A DNA stretch of 64,000 nt from JB111 sp052093225 (GTDB taxonomy: Bacteria > Actinomycetota > Actinomycetes > Actinomycetales > Actinomycetaceae), in NCBI GenBank assembly GCA_052093225.1, contig JBQDDG010000008.1:19432-83431 (forward strand), written 5' to 3'. The translations under genes and the position numbers were made by a program. The notes under the pieces are model-generated. The model did not search any database. It saw nothing but the letters and a program-made list of their open reading frames with translations, and was not told where the DNA came from. Below are positions 7,581 to 18,537 of the stretch, one piece after another (positions within the stretch are counted from its first letter, which is position 1; the number at the start of each line of letters is the position of its first letter).

Positions 7581-7997
7581 ATGTCCTACGACAACCCGTA
7601 CGCGAACCACGCAGCCCAGGACGGATCCGGTGACGTGCGGCCGAGCTCGGACGAGCGCACGTTCGCGATCATCGCCCACCTGTCCGCCCTGGCCGCGATC
7701 CTCCTCTCGGTCGGCTGGCTGACCTTCGTCGGCCCGCTCATCGTCTGGTTCGTCCTGCGTGACCGCGGCCCGCTGGTGCGTGCGGCGTCAGCCGGTGCCT
7801 TCAACTTCGCGATCGGCATCACGATCATGGGCATCGCGGCCTGGATCTGCTTCTTCACCATCATCCTCATCCCGGTCGCGATCATCGTGTGGATCGTCGC
7901 GTTCGTCGTCCAGGTGTGGTGCTCGATCCGGGGTGCGCTCGCGGCCTCGCGCGGCGAGGTCTACCGCTACCCGTTCCAGGTGCGCATCCTCGGCTGA
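7581..7997 (+). CDS. DUF4870 small membrane protein
   Basis: A 138-residue protein with a hydrophilic N-terminus (about 25 residues) followed by the DUF4870 core: R-T-F-A-I-I-A-H-L-S-A-L-A, G-P-L-I-V-W-F-V-L-R, A-A-S-A-G-A-F-N-F-A and a long hydrophobic hairpin ending in W-C-S-I-R-G-A-L-A-A. Three to four membrane segments are predicted. The family is widespread in bacteria and has no established function. ATG at 7581 is preceded by GAGGAG 8 nt upstream. It stands alone between divergent zupT and the peptide-transporter operon. Confidence 0.85.
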   Translation: MSYDNPYANHAAQDGSGDVRPSSDERTFAIIAHLSALAAILLSVGWLTFVGPLIVWFVLRDRGPLVRAASAGAFNFAIGITIMGIAAWICFFTIILIPVAIIVWIVAFVVQVWCSIRGALAASRGEVYRYPFQVRILG

Positions 7998-8317
7998 CGC
8001 GCCCTCCGCCGTCGTTCCGGCCTGTCGACGGCGGACGGTCGCCCGCCGCAGGCCCGCCCGACGGCGCCCCCGCCACCCGCTCCTCGCCCATGTCCGCGCG
8101 GCGCGCCGTGTGTCCGGCGTGTGTCGAGCGATGTTCGCCCACGTCACGGCCGTCACGATGCGGTAACGAATGAACCTCGGATGTCCGCGGGGTTGACGCA
8201 CTCCTGCTCGTACATGGTTACAGTTCGCCTCAACCGTGACGAACAACGACCGTTCGGACGGACAGACGGCTGGTAACGACCGCCCCCGCGGGCTTTGCCA
8301 CCACCCTGAGGAGGAAC
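7998..8317. other. Promoter-bearing intergenic region before the peptide transporter
   Basis: No gene is seen in these 320 bp. The right half is relatively AT-rich for this DNA and holds promoter-like hexamers TTGACG (8193-8198) and TACAGT (8219-8224), followed by an approximately 90-nt leader that ends in the ribosome-binding site GGAGGAAC at the start of the binding-protein gene. The left half (8000-8150) is GC-rich and featureless. Confidence 0.5.
8193..8224 (+). promoter_or_regulatory. Putative promoter of the peptide ABC transporter
   Basis: TTGACG at 8193-8198 matches a -35 box and TACAGT at 8219-8224 resembles an actinobacterial -10 box, but the 20-nt spacer is longer than the usual 17-18. 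It is the best promoter candidate in the interval; the start point would be near 8231. Confidence 0.4.
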
Positions 8318-10240
8318 ATGAAGATCCGGCGCATCACCGGGCTTGTCGCGGCCTCCGCGGCAACGGCCCTGGTCCTCGCGGCGTGCTCACCGTCCGAGGA
8401 CGGCGACGACGACGCGAACGGCGACGACACCACGAACGAGGAGGCCGGTTCCGACGACGGCGGCGACTCGGGTGAGGGCGGCGGCGACGCCGAGGGCCTC
8501 AACGAGTCCACGCAGGTCAACGTCGGTTGGAACCAGGCGTTCTACGAGTACAACGACAGCTCGGCCACCGGCAACGCCACGGCCAACGCCAACATCACGT
8601 ACCACACCCGCCAGGAGTTCTTCTACTACGACGAGAACCTCGCGCTGGTCCCGAACGAGGAGTACGGCAGCGCCGAGGTCACCTCCGAGGACCCGCTGGT
8701 CATCGAGTACACGGTCAACGAGGGCCAGACGTGGTCCGACGGCACGCCCGTCACCGCCGTCGACACGCTGCTCGAGTGGGCCGCGACCTCCGCGCACTTC
8801 AACACGGCCGAGGTCGAGCTCGACGAGGAGGGCATCGCCAACGAGGAGGAGCTCGAGGGCCAGGTCGCCTTCTCCGGCACCTCGCCGACGGTCGGCTACA
8901 TCTCCGAGGTCCCCGAGATCTCCGAGGACCTCATGACGCTGACGGTCACCTACGACCGTCCGTTCTCCGACTGGCAGACGAACCTGCAGCCCGGCGTGCC
9001 CGCGCACGTCGTCGCGCAGCACGCGCTCGACATCGAGGACCCGCAGGAGGCGCTCGACGAGGTCGTGCGCGTGATCCAGGAGGGCGACACCGAGGCGCTG
9101 TCCGCGATGTCCGAGTTCTGGAACACCGGGTTCGCCTTCTCCGACACCCTCGGTGACGACCCGTCGATCTACCTCGCCAACGGCCCCTACGTCCTCTCCG
9201 AGCTCAACGGCGAGGAGTACGTGACCCTCGAGCGCAACGAGGAGTACAGCGGTGAGCGCGAGGCGCCGTTCGACCTCCTGACGATCCGGTTCAACAACGA
9301 CCCGGGCGCGCAGGTGACGGCGCTCCAGAACGAGGAGATCGCCCTCATGTCGCCGCAGGCGACGGCCGACCTCCTCACCACCATCGAGGGACTCGGTGAG
9401 CCGTACGAGTACACGCAGGCGGACACCGCCACGTACGAGCACATCGACTTCATCATGAACAACGGTGGCCCGTTCGACGCCGCGGCCTACGACGGCGACG
9501 AGGAGACGGCGCGCATGGTGCGCGAGGCGTTCATGCGACTCATCCCGCGTCAGCAGATCCTCGACTCGCTCATCATCCCGCTCAACCCCGAGGCCGTCGT
9601 GCGTGACTCGTACACGCAGGTCCCGGGCAGCCCGGGCTACGAGGTCGTCACCGAGTCCAACGGGCTCGCCGGCGAGTTCCTCGAGGCGGACGCCGAGGCG
9701 GCCGGCGCGCTCCTCGACGAGGCCGGTGTGGAGACGCCGATCGACGTCCGTGTGATGTACGACAGCACGAACACGCGTCGTTCGCAGACGATCGAGCTCC
9801 TCGCGGCGACCCTCGACGAGAGCGGCCTGTTCACGCTCAACGACGTCGGTTCCGCCGACTGGGGCACCCTGCTGTCCGACTCGTCGCTGTACGACGCGTC
9901 GCTCTTCGGCTGGCAGTCCACCTCGACCGCGGTCTCGGATTCGCAGGCGAACTTCGTCGAGGGCGGCATCAACAACTTCGGCGGGTACGCCAACGCCGAG
10001 GTCGCCGACCTCTACGACCAGCTGTCGACCGAGACGGACGAGCAGGCGCAGTACGAGCTCATGGCACAGATCGAGGCCCAGCTCGTCGAGGACGCCTTCG
10101 GGATCACGCTGTACCAGCACCCGGGTGTCACGGCCTGGAACTCCGACGTGGTCTCGGGCATCGCACCGATCACCATCTCGCCGACCATCTTCTGGAACTT
10201 CTGGGAGTGGACGCCGGGTTCGGCGGCGGCGGCGAACTGA
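8318..10240 (+). CDS. ABC transporter peptide-binding lipoprotein (SBP family 5, DppA/OppA-like)
   Basis: A 640-residue extracellular solute-binding protein of family 5. The first 23 residues form a lipoprotein signal with the lipobox L-A-A-C (Cys 23), followed by an acidic Gly/Asp/Glu linker (to about residue 65). The mature domain shows family-5 features: G-P-Y-V-L followed by E-Y-V-T-L-E-R-N, and W-S-D-G-T-P-V-T-A-V-D. It should capture oligopeptides or similar ligands at the membrane surface and hand them to the permeases encoded just downstream. The gene has a good ribosome-binding site (GGAGGA) and is separated from the permease by a terminator-like hairpin, so it is probably expressed in excess. 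Confidence 0.9.
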   Translation: MKIRRITGLVAASAATALVLAACSPSEDGDDDANGDDTTNEEAGSDDGGDSGEGGGDAEGLNESTQVNVGWNQAFYEYNDSSATGNATANANITYHTRQEFFYYDENLALVPNEEYGSAEVTSEDPLVIEYTVNEGQTWSDGTPVTAVDTLLEWAATSAHFNTAEVELDEEGIANEEELEGQVAFSGTSPTVGYISEVPEISEDLMTLTVTYDRPFSDWQTNLQPGVPAHVVAQHALDIEDPQEALDEVVRVIQEGDTEALSAMSEFWNTGFAFSDTLGDDPSIYLANGPYVLSELNGEEYVTLERNEEYSGEREAPFDLLTIRFNNDPGAQVTALQNEEIALMSPQATADLLTTIEGLGEPYEYTQADTATYEHIDFIMNNGGPFDAAAYDGDEETARMVREAFMRLIPRQQILDSLIIPLNPEAVVRDSYTQVPGSPGYEVVTESNGLAGEFLEADAEAAGALLDEAGVETPIDVRVMYDSTNTRRSQTIELLAATLDESGLFTLNDVGSADWGTLLSDSSLYDASLFGWQSTSTAVSDSQANFVEGGINNFGGYANAEVADLYDQLSTETDEQAQYELMAQIEAQLVEDAFGITLYQHPGVTAWNSDVVSGIAPITISPTIFWNFWEWTPGSAAAAN

Positions 10241-10277
10241 CCGTCCCGTAGGGGGCCAGAGCCTCCACGGACACGAT

Positions 10278-10310
10278 CGAGGCGCCGGGACCACCGGTCC
10301 CGGCGCCTCG
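10278..10310 (+). terminator. Hairpin with T-rich tail between binding protein and permease
   Basis: CGAGGCGCCGGGA at 10278-10290 pairs perfectly with TCCCGGCGCCTCG at 10298-10310 (13 bp, 7-nt loop), followed by GCGTGTCTTT. It lies inside the operon, 68 nt upstream of the permease start. It probably acts as a partial terminator that lets the binding protein be made in excess over the membrane parts. Confidence 0.7.
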
Positions 10311-10375
10311 GCGTGTCTTTCCGCAGCAGGCGGGTACTGTGGCCCGCCAGTCACTAGTCGACAAGGTCAGGCTCG

Positions 10376-11920
10376 ATGATCCGATTCCTCATCAGGCGCT
10401 TGCTCACGGCGTTCGTCGTGCTGCTCGTGTCGAGCGTCCTCATGTACGGGATGCTCAGCATCTCGATCGACCCGTTCCAGGACCTGCGCGGCCTCACGCT
10501 GCCCCAGGCGCAGATCGAGCAGATGATCCAGGACCGGATCGACCTGCTCGAGCTCGACGACCCCTGGTACGTGCGGTACTGGGGCTGGCTGACGGGCGTC
10601 CTCCAGGGCGATCTCGGCGTCGGCTGGCGCTCGGGCCGCCCGGTCTCGGACCTCATGGGCAACGCGTTCGTCGACACCCTGCAGCTGGTCAGCGCGGCGA
10701 CGTTCCTCGCGATCGTCCTCGGCGTCTCGGTCGGCATCGTCTCGGCCCTGCGCCAGTACACGACCTTCGACTACCTCATCACCCTCGTCTCGTTCGTCCT
10801 GTTCTCGCTGCCCTCGTTCTGGGTGGCGGTGCTGCTCAAGCAGGGCGGCGCGATCTGGTTCAACTCCTTCCTCGGCGCGCCACAGCTCTCCTACACGACG
10901 ATCGCGATCATCGGCGTCGTCTCCGGACTGCTCTGGTCGCTGGCGATCGGCGGTTCCTGGCGCAGGCGCCTCGTGGTCGGCGCGGCGGGCTTCGCCGCGG
11001 CCTTCGGGATGTTCGCCTACCTGCAGGAGAGCGGCTGGTGGACAGAGCCGCACGTCTCGGGCGGCCTCCTGCTCGTGCTCTCGCTCGCCGTCGCGCTCGG
11101 CATCACGGTCCTCACCACGGGCATCTCGAAGGAGAGCTGGCGCGCCGTCGCCACGGGCCTGACCACGGTCGCCCTGTTCATGCTGGCCTACCAGTGGGTG
11201 ACGTACGGGCTCCTCGTCGACATGACCGACGGGATGACGTGGGGGAAGATCGCGCTGTTCATCCTGGCCGCGGCCGTCGTCGGCTGGCTCGTCGGCGTGG
11301 CGTTCCGCGGTCCTGACTGGGGCCAGTCGGCACGGATCGGTGCGCTCACCGGCGGCATCATCATGGTGTTCTTCGTCATCGACCGCGCCATGCGGGCGTG
11401 GCCCGCCTACTTCGGCTCGAACGCGATCAGCGGGCGTCCGATCGCGACGACCGGTTCCGTCACGCCGAACCTCGGCGGCAACTTCTGGATCGGCGCGCTC
11501 GACACCTACACGCACCTCATCCTGCCGACGCTCGTCCTCATGCTCATCTCGTTCGCCCAGTACACGCGCTACTCGCGCGGCTCGATGCTCGAGGTGCTGG
11601 GGCAGGACTACATGCGCACGGCGCGTGCCAAGGGGCTCACCGAGCGGACCGTGATCATGCGTCACGGCTTCCGCAACACGCTGATCCCGCTCGCCACGAT
11701 CGCGCCGGTCGACGTCATCACCATGGTCGGTGGCGCGATCATCACCGAGCAGATCTTCGGCCGGCCCGGCATGGGGCAGCTCTTCCTCAGGTCCCTCAAC
11801 GAGGCGGAGATGGACCCGCTGATGGCCTACGTGCTGCTCATCGCCGCGCTCGCCGTCCTTGCCAACCTCGTCGCTGACATGTTGTACGCGGCGCTCGACC
11901 CACGGATCAGGCTGAGCTGA
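10376..11920 (+). CDS. ABC peptide transporter permease (DppB-like, enlarged)
   Basis: A 514-residue membrane permease, much longer than the roughly 310-340 residues usual for DppB/OppB. The N-terminus M-I-R-F-L-I-R-R-L-L and the region up to residue 170 match the family. A large insertion (about residues 175-345) adds five or six extra hydrophobic segments before the conserved C-terminal half, which contains the EAA-loop motif D-Y-M-R-T-A-R-A-K-G-L with R-H-G-F-R-N-T-L-I-P-L and ends with P-R-I-R-L-S. It forms the channel with the next gene product. The stop overlaps the next start by one base, indicating translational coupling. Confidence 0.85.
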   Translation: MIRFLIRRLLTAFVVLLVSSVLMYGMLSISIDPFQDLRGLTLPQAQIEQMIQDRIDLLELDDPWYVRYWGWLTGVLQGDLGVGWRSGRPVSDLMGNAFVDTLQLVSAATFLAIVLGVSVGIVSALRQYTTFDYLITLVSFVLFSLPSFWVAVLLKQGGAIWFNSFLGAPQLSYTTIAIIGVVSGLLWSLAIGGSWRRRLVVGAAGFAAAFGMFAYLQESGWWTEPHVSGGLLLVLSLAVALGITVLTTGISKESWRAVATGLTTVALFMLAYQWVTYGLLVDMTDGMTWGKIALFILAAAVVGWLVGVAFRGPDWGQSARIGALTGGIIMVFFVIDRAMRAWPAYFGSNAISGRPIATTGSVTPNLGGNFWIGALDTYTHLILPTLVLMLISFAQYTRYSRGSMLEVLGQDYMRTARAKGLTERTVIMRHGFRNTLIPLATIAPVDVITMVGGAIITEQIFGRPGMGQLFLRSLNEAEMDPLMAYVLLIAALAVLANLVADMLYAALDPRIRLS

Positions 11921-13080
11921 TGTCACTCGAAAGTCCCGAGACACCCGTCGACGAGTCGCGCTCGTCCCGTGCGGAGAACGAGCTCGAGTTCCGTGAGGTC
12001 GCCGGCCTCACCCAGGGCCAGCTGGTCCGCCGCCGGTTCCTGCGGCACAAGGGCGCGATGGTCTCCCTCGTCCTGCTCGTCCTCGTGGCGCTCCTTGCCT
12101 TCACCTCCGTCGGCTTCGGGCCGATCCCCGGCTGGTGGGAGTGGGGCCCGCGCGACATCGACCCGGCGGGCCAGGTCAACCCCCAGGGCGCACCGACGAT
12201 GGCGCTGTTCCCCGACGGCGGCGGGCTCGTCACCTTCGGGCCACACCCGTTCGGGCAGAACACGATCAACCAGGACCTGTTCGCCCAGATCATGTACGGC
12301 ATCCAGACGTCGCTGATCGTCATGTTCATCGTCGGCTTCGTGGCCGGCGTCATCGGCATCGTCGTCGGCGCCGTCGCCGGCTACTTCCGCGGCCTCGTCG
12401 ACACGTTCCTCATGCGGCTGACCGACCTCTTCATCACGGTCCCGGTCATCGTCATCGGTGCGGTGCTCGGCAAGCTCATCTCGAACCCCAACACGATGGC
12501 CGACATCTACGACATCCCGATCCTGGGAACAGTCGTCGGCTGGATGTCGATGCCCGTGATGTTCGCCGTCGTCCTCGGCCTCGTCCTGTGGACGGGCATG
12601 GCGCGACTCGTGCGCGGGGAGTTCCTCGCGCTGCGCGAGCGCGAGTTCGTCGACGCCGCACGCGTGGCCGGCGCGTCGAACTTCCGCATCATCTTCAAGC
12701 ACATCCTTCCCAACGCCATCGGCGTGGTCATCGTCAACGCGACCCTGCTCATGGCCTCGGCGGTGCTGCTCGAGACGTCGCTGGCCTACCTGGGCTTCGG
12801 CCTGTTCCCGCCGAACTACTCGCTCGGCTGGATCATCTCCGAGTACCAGGGCGCGTTCGCGACCCGCCCCTGGACGTTCTGGTGGCCGGGCATCTTCATC
12901 GTGCTCATCGCGCTGACGATCAATTTCATCGGTGACGGACTGCGCGACGCGTTCGACCCGCGTCAGCGCAAGGTGCCCTCGGGCCGCGTGATGCGCGCGC
13001 TGCGCCGCGCCGGGCGGCCCGCGTCCGCGACCGGCGGGGCCGCCCCGTCCGGGGCCGCGGCCACGGAGGGCACGCCGTGA
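11920..13080 (+). CDS. ABC peptide transporter permease (DppC-like)
   Basis: A 386-residue permease, the second channel subunit. It starts with a hydrophilic segment containing Q-L-V-R-R-R-F-L-R-H-K-G-A-M-V, the OppC N-terminal motif, then an extended periplasmic loop (residues 75-120) and the transmembrane core with the EAA loop E-F-V-D-A-A-R-V-A-G-A and H-I-L-P-N-A. The tail reads R-D-A-F-D-P-R-Q-R-K and then an Ala/Gly/Pro-rich extension of about 30 residues. The start ATG overlaps the upstream stop (TGATG). The ATPase gene that normally follows directly is displaced by the antisense PH-domain gene. Confidence 0.9.
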   Translation: MSLESPETPVDESRSSRAENELEFREVAGLTQGQLVRRRFLRHKGAMVSLVLLVLVALLAFTSVGFGPIPGWWEWGPRDIDPAGQVNPQGAPTMALFPDGGGLVTFGPHPFGQNTINQDLFAQIMYGIQTSLIVMFIVGFVAGVIGIVVGAVAGYFRGLVDTFLMRLTDLFITVPVIVIGAVLGKLISNPNTMADIYDIPILGTVVGWMSMPVMFAVVLGLVLWTGMARLVRGEFLALREREFVDAARVAGASNFRIIFKHILPNAIGVVIVNATLLMASAVLLETSLAYLGFGLFPPNYSLGWIISEYQGAFATRPWTFWWPGIFIVLIALTINFIGDGLRDAFDPRQRKVPSGRVMRALRRAGRPASATGGAAPSGAAATEGTP

Positions 13081-13085
13081 CCCGC

Positions 13086-13715
13086 TCAGCCGAGCAGGAG
13101 GCCCGCGGTCACCAGCGCCGCGGCCGCCGCGCCGGTGCCGACGTGCCACCGGTGGGCCACCGGGGGCACCGGGCCGTCGCGCAGGAAGCCGGCCGCGCGC
13201 AGGGCGTCCTGCCGCTCGGCCGCCAGCTCGGCGACCGTCGTCGCTGTGCCCCGCACCTTCTCCGTCCGGGCGCGGCCGTCGTCGTCGGAGGCCTCGGGTG
13301 CCGTCTGCCGGGCCCGGTCCGTCTCCGTCCCGTGCGCGTCACGGCCGAGGGCGCCGCGCACGCGGTCGCCGAGGCCGCCCGGGGAGCCCGCCGGCACGGC
13401 CCAGCTGCTGTAGCGGCCCTCGGCGGACGTCACGGTGAGGGACCAGCGGCTCTCCACGCCCGTGACGGCCGGCCACGGCACGTGGGTGTCGCGCAGGACG
13501 TCGTCGACGTCGATCCCGCCGTCGGAGACCCGCACGCAGGGCCGCCACCACAGCGCCCACAGGACCAGGGCGGCGAGCGCCACCCAGGCCAGGCGACCCA
13601 CCAGCTTCTCGCCCCCGTCGAGCGCCATGCCCGCGGCGACGACCGCGCAGGCCACACAGCCCAGGACCGCGACCGCTCGCGACCAGCGGCTACGGACGAC
13701 GTACGTGGGGCGCAT
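13086..13715 (-). CDS. PH-domain membrane protein, antisense within the transporter operon
   Basis: A 209-residue protein resembling actinobacterial bacterial-PH (bPH_6-like) proteins. Two hydrophobic segments lie at residues 12-32 and 38-58; then comes a soluble strand-rich domain with R-V-S-D-G-G-I-D-V-D-D-V-L-R-D-T-H-V-P-W and E-G-R-Y-S-S-W-A-V-P, and a hydrophobic C-terminal helix (A-A-A-A-L-V-T-A-G-L-L-L). The R-x-S-x-x-G-I and W-x-x-V features are typical of PH_6 proteins, whose role is unknown. It sits between the permease and ATPase genes on the opposite strand, its stop only 5 nt from the permease stop, so it interrupts the operon. Confidence 0.75.
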   Translation of the reverse strand: MRPTYVVRSRWSRAVAVLGCVACAVVAAGMALDGGEKLVGRLAWVALAALVLWALWWRPCVRVSDGGIDVDDVLRDTHVPWPAVTGVESRWSLTVTSAEGRYSSWAVPAGSPGGLGDRVRGALGRDAHGTETDRARQTAPEASDDDGRARTEKVRGTATTVAELAAERQDALRAAGFLRDGPVPPVAHRWHVGTGAAAAALVTAGLLLG

Positions 13716-13786
13716 CCGCAGATTCTCGCACCCGGGCGCCGCACCGCGGCCCGAGGTGCCACCCGCACGACCGAGAGGACCACGAC

Positions 13787-15886
13787 GTGACCGAGACGCT
13801 GAGCGCGCAGGCCGCGCCCGACTTCGAGGGCAAGGACCCGATCCTCACCGTCGAGGACCTCTCGGTGGAGTTCTTCGTCGACGACGAGTGGCTCGTCGCC
13901 GCGGAGCACCTCAGCTACCAGGTGCGCCCGGGCGAGGTCCTGGCGATCGTGGGCGAGTCCGGCTCGGGGAAGACCCAGTCGTCGATGTCGCTCGTGGGCC
14001 TGCTGCCCGCGAACGGCCGGACCTCCGGCAGCGCGAAGCTCGGGGGCACCGAGCTGGTCGGCCTCCGCGGCCAGAAGCTGCGCGAGGTCCGCGGCAACCA
14101 GATCGCGGTGATCTTCCAGGAGCCGATGACGGCGCTCAACCCCGTCTACACGGTGGGCTTCCAGATCGTCGAGACGCTGCGCGCGCACCAGAAGCTCCTG
14201 CCGAAGGCGGCGAAGAAGCGCGCCATCGAGCTGCTGACGATGGTCGAGATCCCCGAGCCGGAGCGCCGCTTCGACAGCTACCCCCACCAGCTCTCCGGCG
14301 GGCAGCGCCAGCGCGCGATGATCGCCCAGGCGCTCGCATGCAACCCGCGGCTGCTCATCGCCGACGAGCCGACGACGGCCCTCGACGTCACCGTCCAGGC
14401 CGAGATCCTCAAGCTCATGCGGGACCTGCGCGAGAACATCGACTCCGGGATCATCCTCATCACCCACGACATGGGTGTGGTGGCCGACCTCGCGGACACG
14501 ATCATCGTGATGAAGGACGGCAACGTCGTCGAGCGTGGCAGCGCGGCGGGCATCTTCCACCGCCCGCAGCACCCCTACACGCAGCAGCTCCTCGACTCCG
14601 TCCCGCACCTGGGCTCCCACGCGCGGCCGGACGAGCGGTTCGCCCCGGACGACGAGGCGACGTCGGCAGGTGCGACCTCGGTCGACGGCACCCCGGTCGA
14701 CGGCACGGCAGGCGACGGCACGGCGGGCGACGGCGCCCTGGACGGCCGGGAGGCCGACGCGGACGGCCCGGCCACCGGCGACGCGCCGCACCTCACGGTC
14801 CGCGACCGCGAGGCCGCCCCGGCCCCGCGGGCCGAGGGCACCCGGCCCGCCGAGGTCCGGCCGGTGATGCGCGCCGAGAACGTCGTGCTGGAGTACCCCA
14901 AGCAGGGCCGGCAGAAGGCGTTCGTCGCGGCCGAGGGCATCGATCTGCACATCAACCCCGGCGAGGTCGTCGGGCTGGTGGGGGAGTCCGGTTCCGGCAA
15001 GACGACGATCGGCCGCGCCATCGTCGGCCTGCTGCCCGTGAAGTCCGGCTCACTCGTGGTCGACGGCGTCGAGATGCGCGGGGCGAGCCGGAAGAACCTC
15101 ATGCCGCTGCGCAGCAAGGTGGGCATGGTCTTCCAGGACCCGGGCAGCTCGCTCAACCCGCGGCTGCCGATCGGCGAGTCGATCGCCGAGCCGCTCCTCC
15201 TGCACACCGAGCTGGGCAAGAGTGAGCGCGGCGCCCGGGTGGAGGACCTCCTCGACAAGGTCGAGCTGCCGCGCGCCATGCGCAACCGTTACCCGCACGA
15301 GCTCTCCGGCGGCCAGCGCCAGCGCGTGGGCATCGCCCGTGCGCTCGCCCTCGAACCGAAGGTCCTCGTCGCGGACGAGCCGACGTCGGCGCTCGACGTC
15401 TCCGTCCAGGCACGCGTGCTCGAGCTGCTTCAGGAGCTGCAGCAGGACGCGGGGTTCGCCGCGCTCTTCATCAGCCACGACCTTGCCGTCGTCGAGCTGC
15501 TGTCGGACCGGATCGCCGTGATGAACAAGGGCCGCCTCGTCGAGGTCGGTCACAGCGGGCAGGTCGTCAACGACCCGCAGCACCCCTACACGCAGCGCCT
15601 CATCGCCGCCGTCCCGGTGCCGAACCCCAAGGAGCAGGCCGAGCGCCGCAAGAGGCGGGACGCGATCCTCGAGGCCTACGCGAGCGCCGGTGGCACCGAC
15701 GCCGCGTACGACCCGGCCTCGGCGTCCACCGCCGCGGGGGACGCCGGGAAGCCGGGTGACGCGGCGGACGCGAGGGACGACGCGGTGCGCCGGGCCGAGG
15801 AGCGGGACAGCGCCGCGGCGCTCGACCGGCTCGAGCACGAGGGGCACGACGCGCAGGACCCGGGCAGCTCCGAGCGCAAGCACTGA
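13787..15886 (+). CDS. Fused dipeptide/oligopeptide ABC ATPase (DppD-DppF fusion)
   Basis: A 699-residue protein with two complete ATP-binding cassettes. The first has Walker A G-E-S-G-S-G-K-T at residues 56-63, signature L-S-G-G-Q-R-Q-R and Walker B L-L-I-A-D-E-P-T; the second has Walker A near 399, another L-S-G-G-Q-R-Q-R and V-L-V-A-D-E-P-T-S. Each ends with the oligopeptide-transporter C-terminal motif (H-P-Y-T-Q-Q-L and H-P-Y-T-Q-R-L). A low-complexity linker (about 285-355) contains V-D-G-T/G-D-G-T repeats. It powers the transporter encoded upstream. GTG at 13787 is the start. The C-terminal 70 residues are acidic and charged, beyond the usual family end. Confidence 0.92.
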   Translation: MTETLSAQAAPDFEGKDPILTVEDLSVEFFVDDEWLVAAEHLSYQVRPGEVLAIVGESGSGKTQSSMSLVGLLPANGRTSGSAKLGGTELVGLRGQKLREVRGNQIAVIFQEPMTALNPVYTVGFQIVETLRAHQKLLPKAAKKRAIELLTMVEIPEPERRFDSYPHQLSGGQRQRAMIAQALACNPRLLIADEPTTALDVTVQAEILKLMRDLRENIDSGIILITHDMGVVADLADTIIVMKDGNVVERGSAAGIFHRPQHPYTQQLLDSVPHLGSHARPDERFAPDDEATSAGATSVDGTPVDGTAGDGTAGDGALDGREADADGPATGDAPHLTVRDREAAPAPRAEGTRPAEVRPVMRAENVVLEYPKQGRQKAFVAAEGIDLHINPGEVVGLVGESGSGKTTIGRAIVGLLPVKSGSLVVDGVEMRGASRKNLMPLRSKVGMVFQDPGSSLNPRLPIGESIAEPLLLHTELGKSERGARVEDLLDKVELPRAMRNRYPHELSGGQRQRVGIARALALEPKVLVADEPTSALDVSVQARVLELLQELQQDAGFAALFISHDLAVVELLSDRIAVMNKGRLVEVGHSGQVVNDPQHPYTQRLIAAVPVPNPKEQAERRKRRDAILEAYASAGGTDAAYDPASASTAAGDAGKPGDAADARDDAVRRAEERDSAAALDRLEHEGHDAQDPGSSERKH

Positions 15887-16057
15887 CGAGCGGGCGCGCG
15901 CGTCGGGGGAATCACGCGGGCGCCCCGCGACGGCGGCGGCCCCCACGCGTAGGATCGCTCCTCGGGGCACGTGCGCACAGCGCGAGCACCCGTGCCGACC
16001 GGGCGCGCCAACGCGTGGACGCCGGGGGCAGCCACCGCCACCGAAGGATCACCATTC

Positions 16058-17970
<1,913 letters not shown>

Positions 17971-17971
<1 letters not shown>

Positions 17972-18537
17972 TGACCGGTGCCGGGCCCGGGCACGACGCC
18001 GCGGAGCAGGTCGACGCCCGCGCGGACGGCCCGGGCACCGGCGAGCGCATCCTCGAGGTCGTCGTCGCCGTGCTGCTCACGGTGCTCGTCGCGGTCGCCG
18101 GCACCGTCGCGCATCGCATGGAGCAGGGCGGGTTCCCGCTCGGCATCGTGCTCGGCCTCGCGCTCGCCGTGGTCGGCGCGGTGCTCGTCCGCTCCGTGTC
18201 CGGCACCGCCGCCCTCGTGCTCTACGGCGGCCTCGGCCTCGCGGTCGTCCTGCTCATGACGTACTGGGGGCCCGGCGGCGACGTCCTCGTCACCTCGACC
18301 CCCCGGGCGATGCTGTGGATCCTCGGGATGCCGATCGCCGCGGCGATCGGCCGGGCCGCGCCGCGTGCGTGGTTCAGCTCCCGCCCCGTCCGGCTCGGGC
18401 GGCGCAGCGCCGTCGCCGACGACGTACGGACCGACGGCGTGCGGGCCGACGACGCACGGGCCGACGGCGCATGGGCCGACGGAACACGGACCGACGACGC
18501 ACGGGCCGACGACGTGCGGACCGACGAGCAGTCATGA
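17971..18537 (+). CDS. Small membrane protein with degenerate Asp/Arg/Ala repeat tail (DUF6113-like)
   Basis: A 188-residue protein with four hydrophobic segments (about residues 28-48, 52-70, 72-92, 104-122), resembling the actinobacterial DUF6113 family; the assignment is from pattern only. The last 45 residues are a hydrophilic tail of degenerate A-D-D-A-R / T-D-G-V-R pentapeptides encoded by a roughly 15-bp DNA repeat. The start ATG overlaps the typA stop, and the last bases overlap the flavin-reductase start, so the three genes form one translationally coupled operon. Function is unknown. Confidence 0.65.
18418..18530. repeat. Degenerate approximately 15-bp tandem repeat in a coding sequence
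   Basis: About seven copies of a unit of the form GACGACGYRCGGRCC are arranged head to tail at the 3' end of the membrane-protein gene. They encode alternating acidic/basic pentapeptides in that frame. The period keeps the reading frame. Confidence 0.75.

Noticed and set aside
8387..10354. Very long minus-strand frame opposite the peptide-binding protein
   Set aside because: Composition (Val/Arg/Asp runs) is that of a reverse-complement shadow; the plus-strand lipoprotein has clear family motifs.
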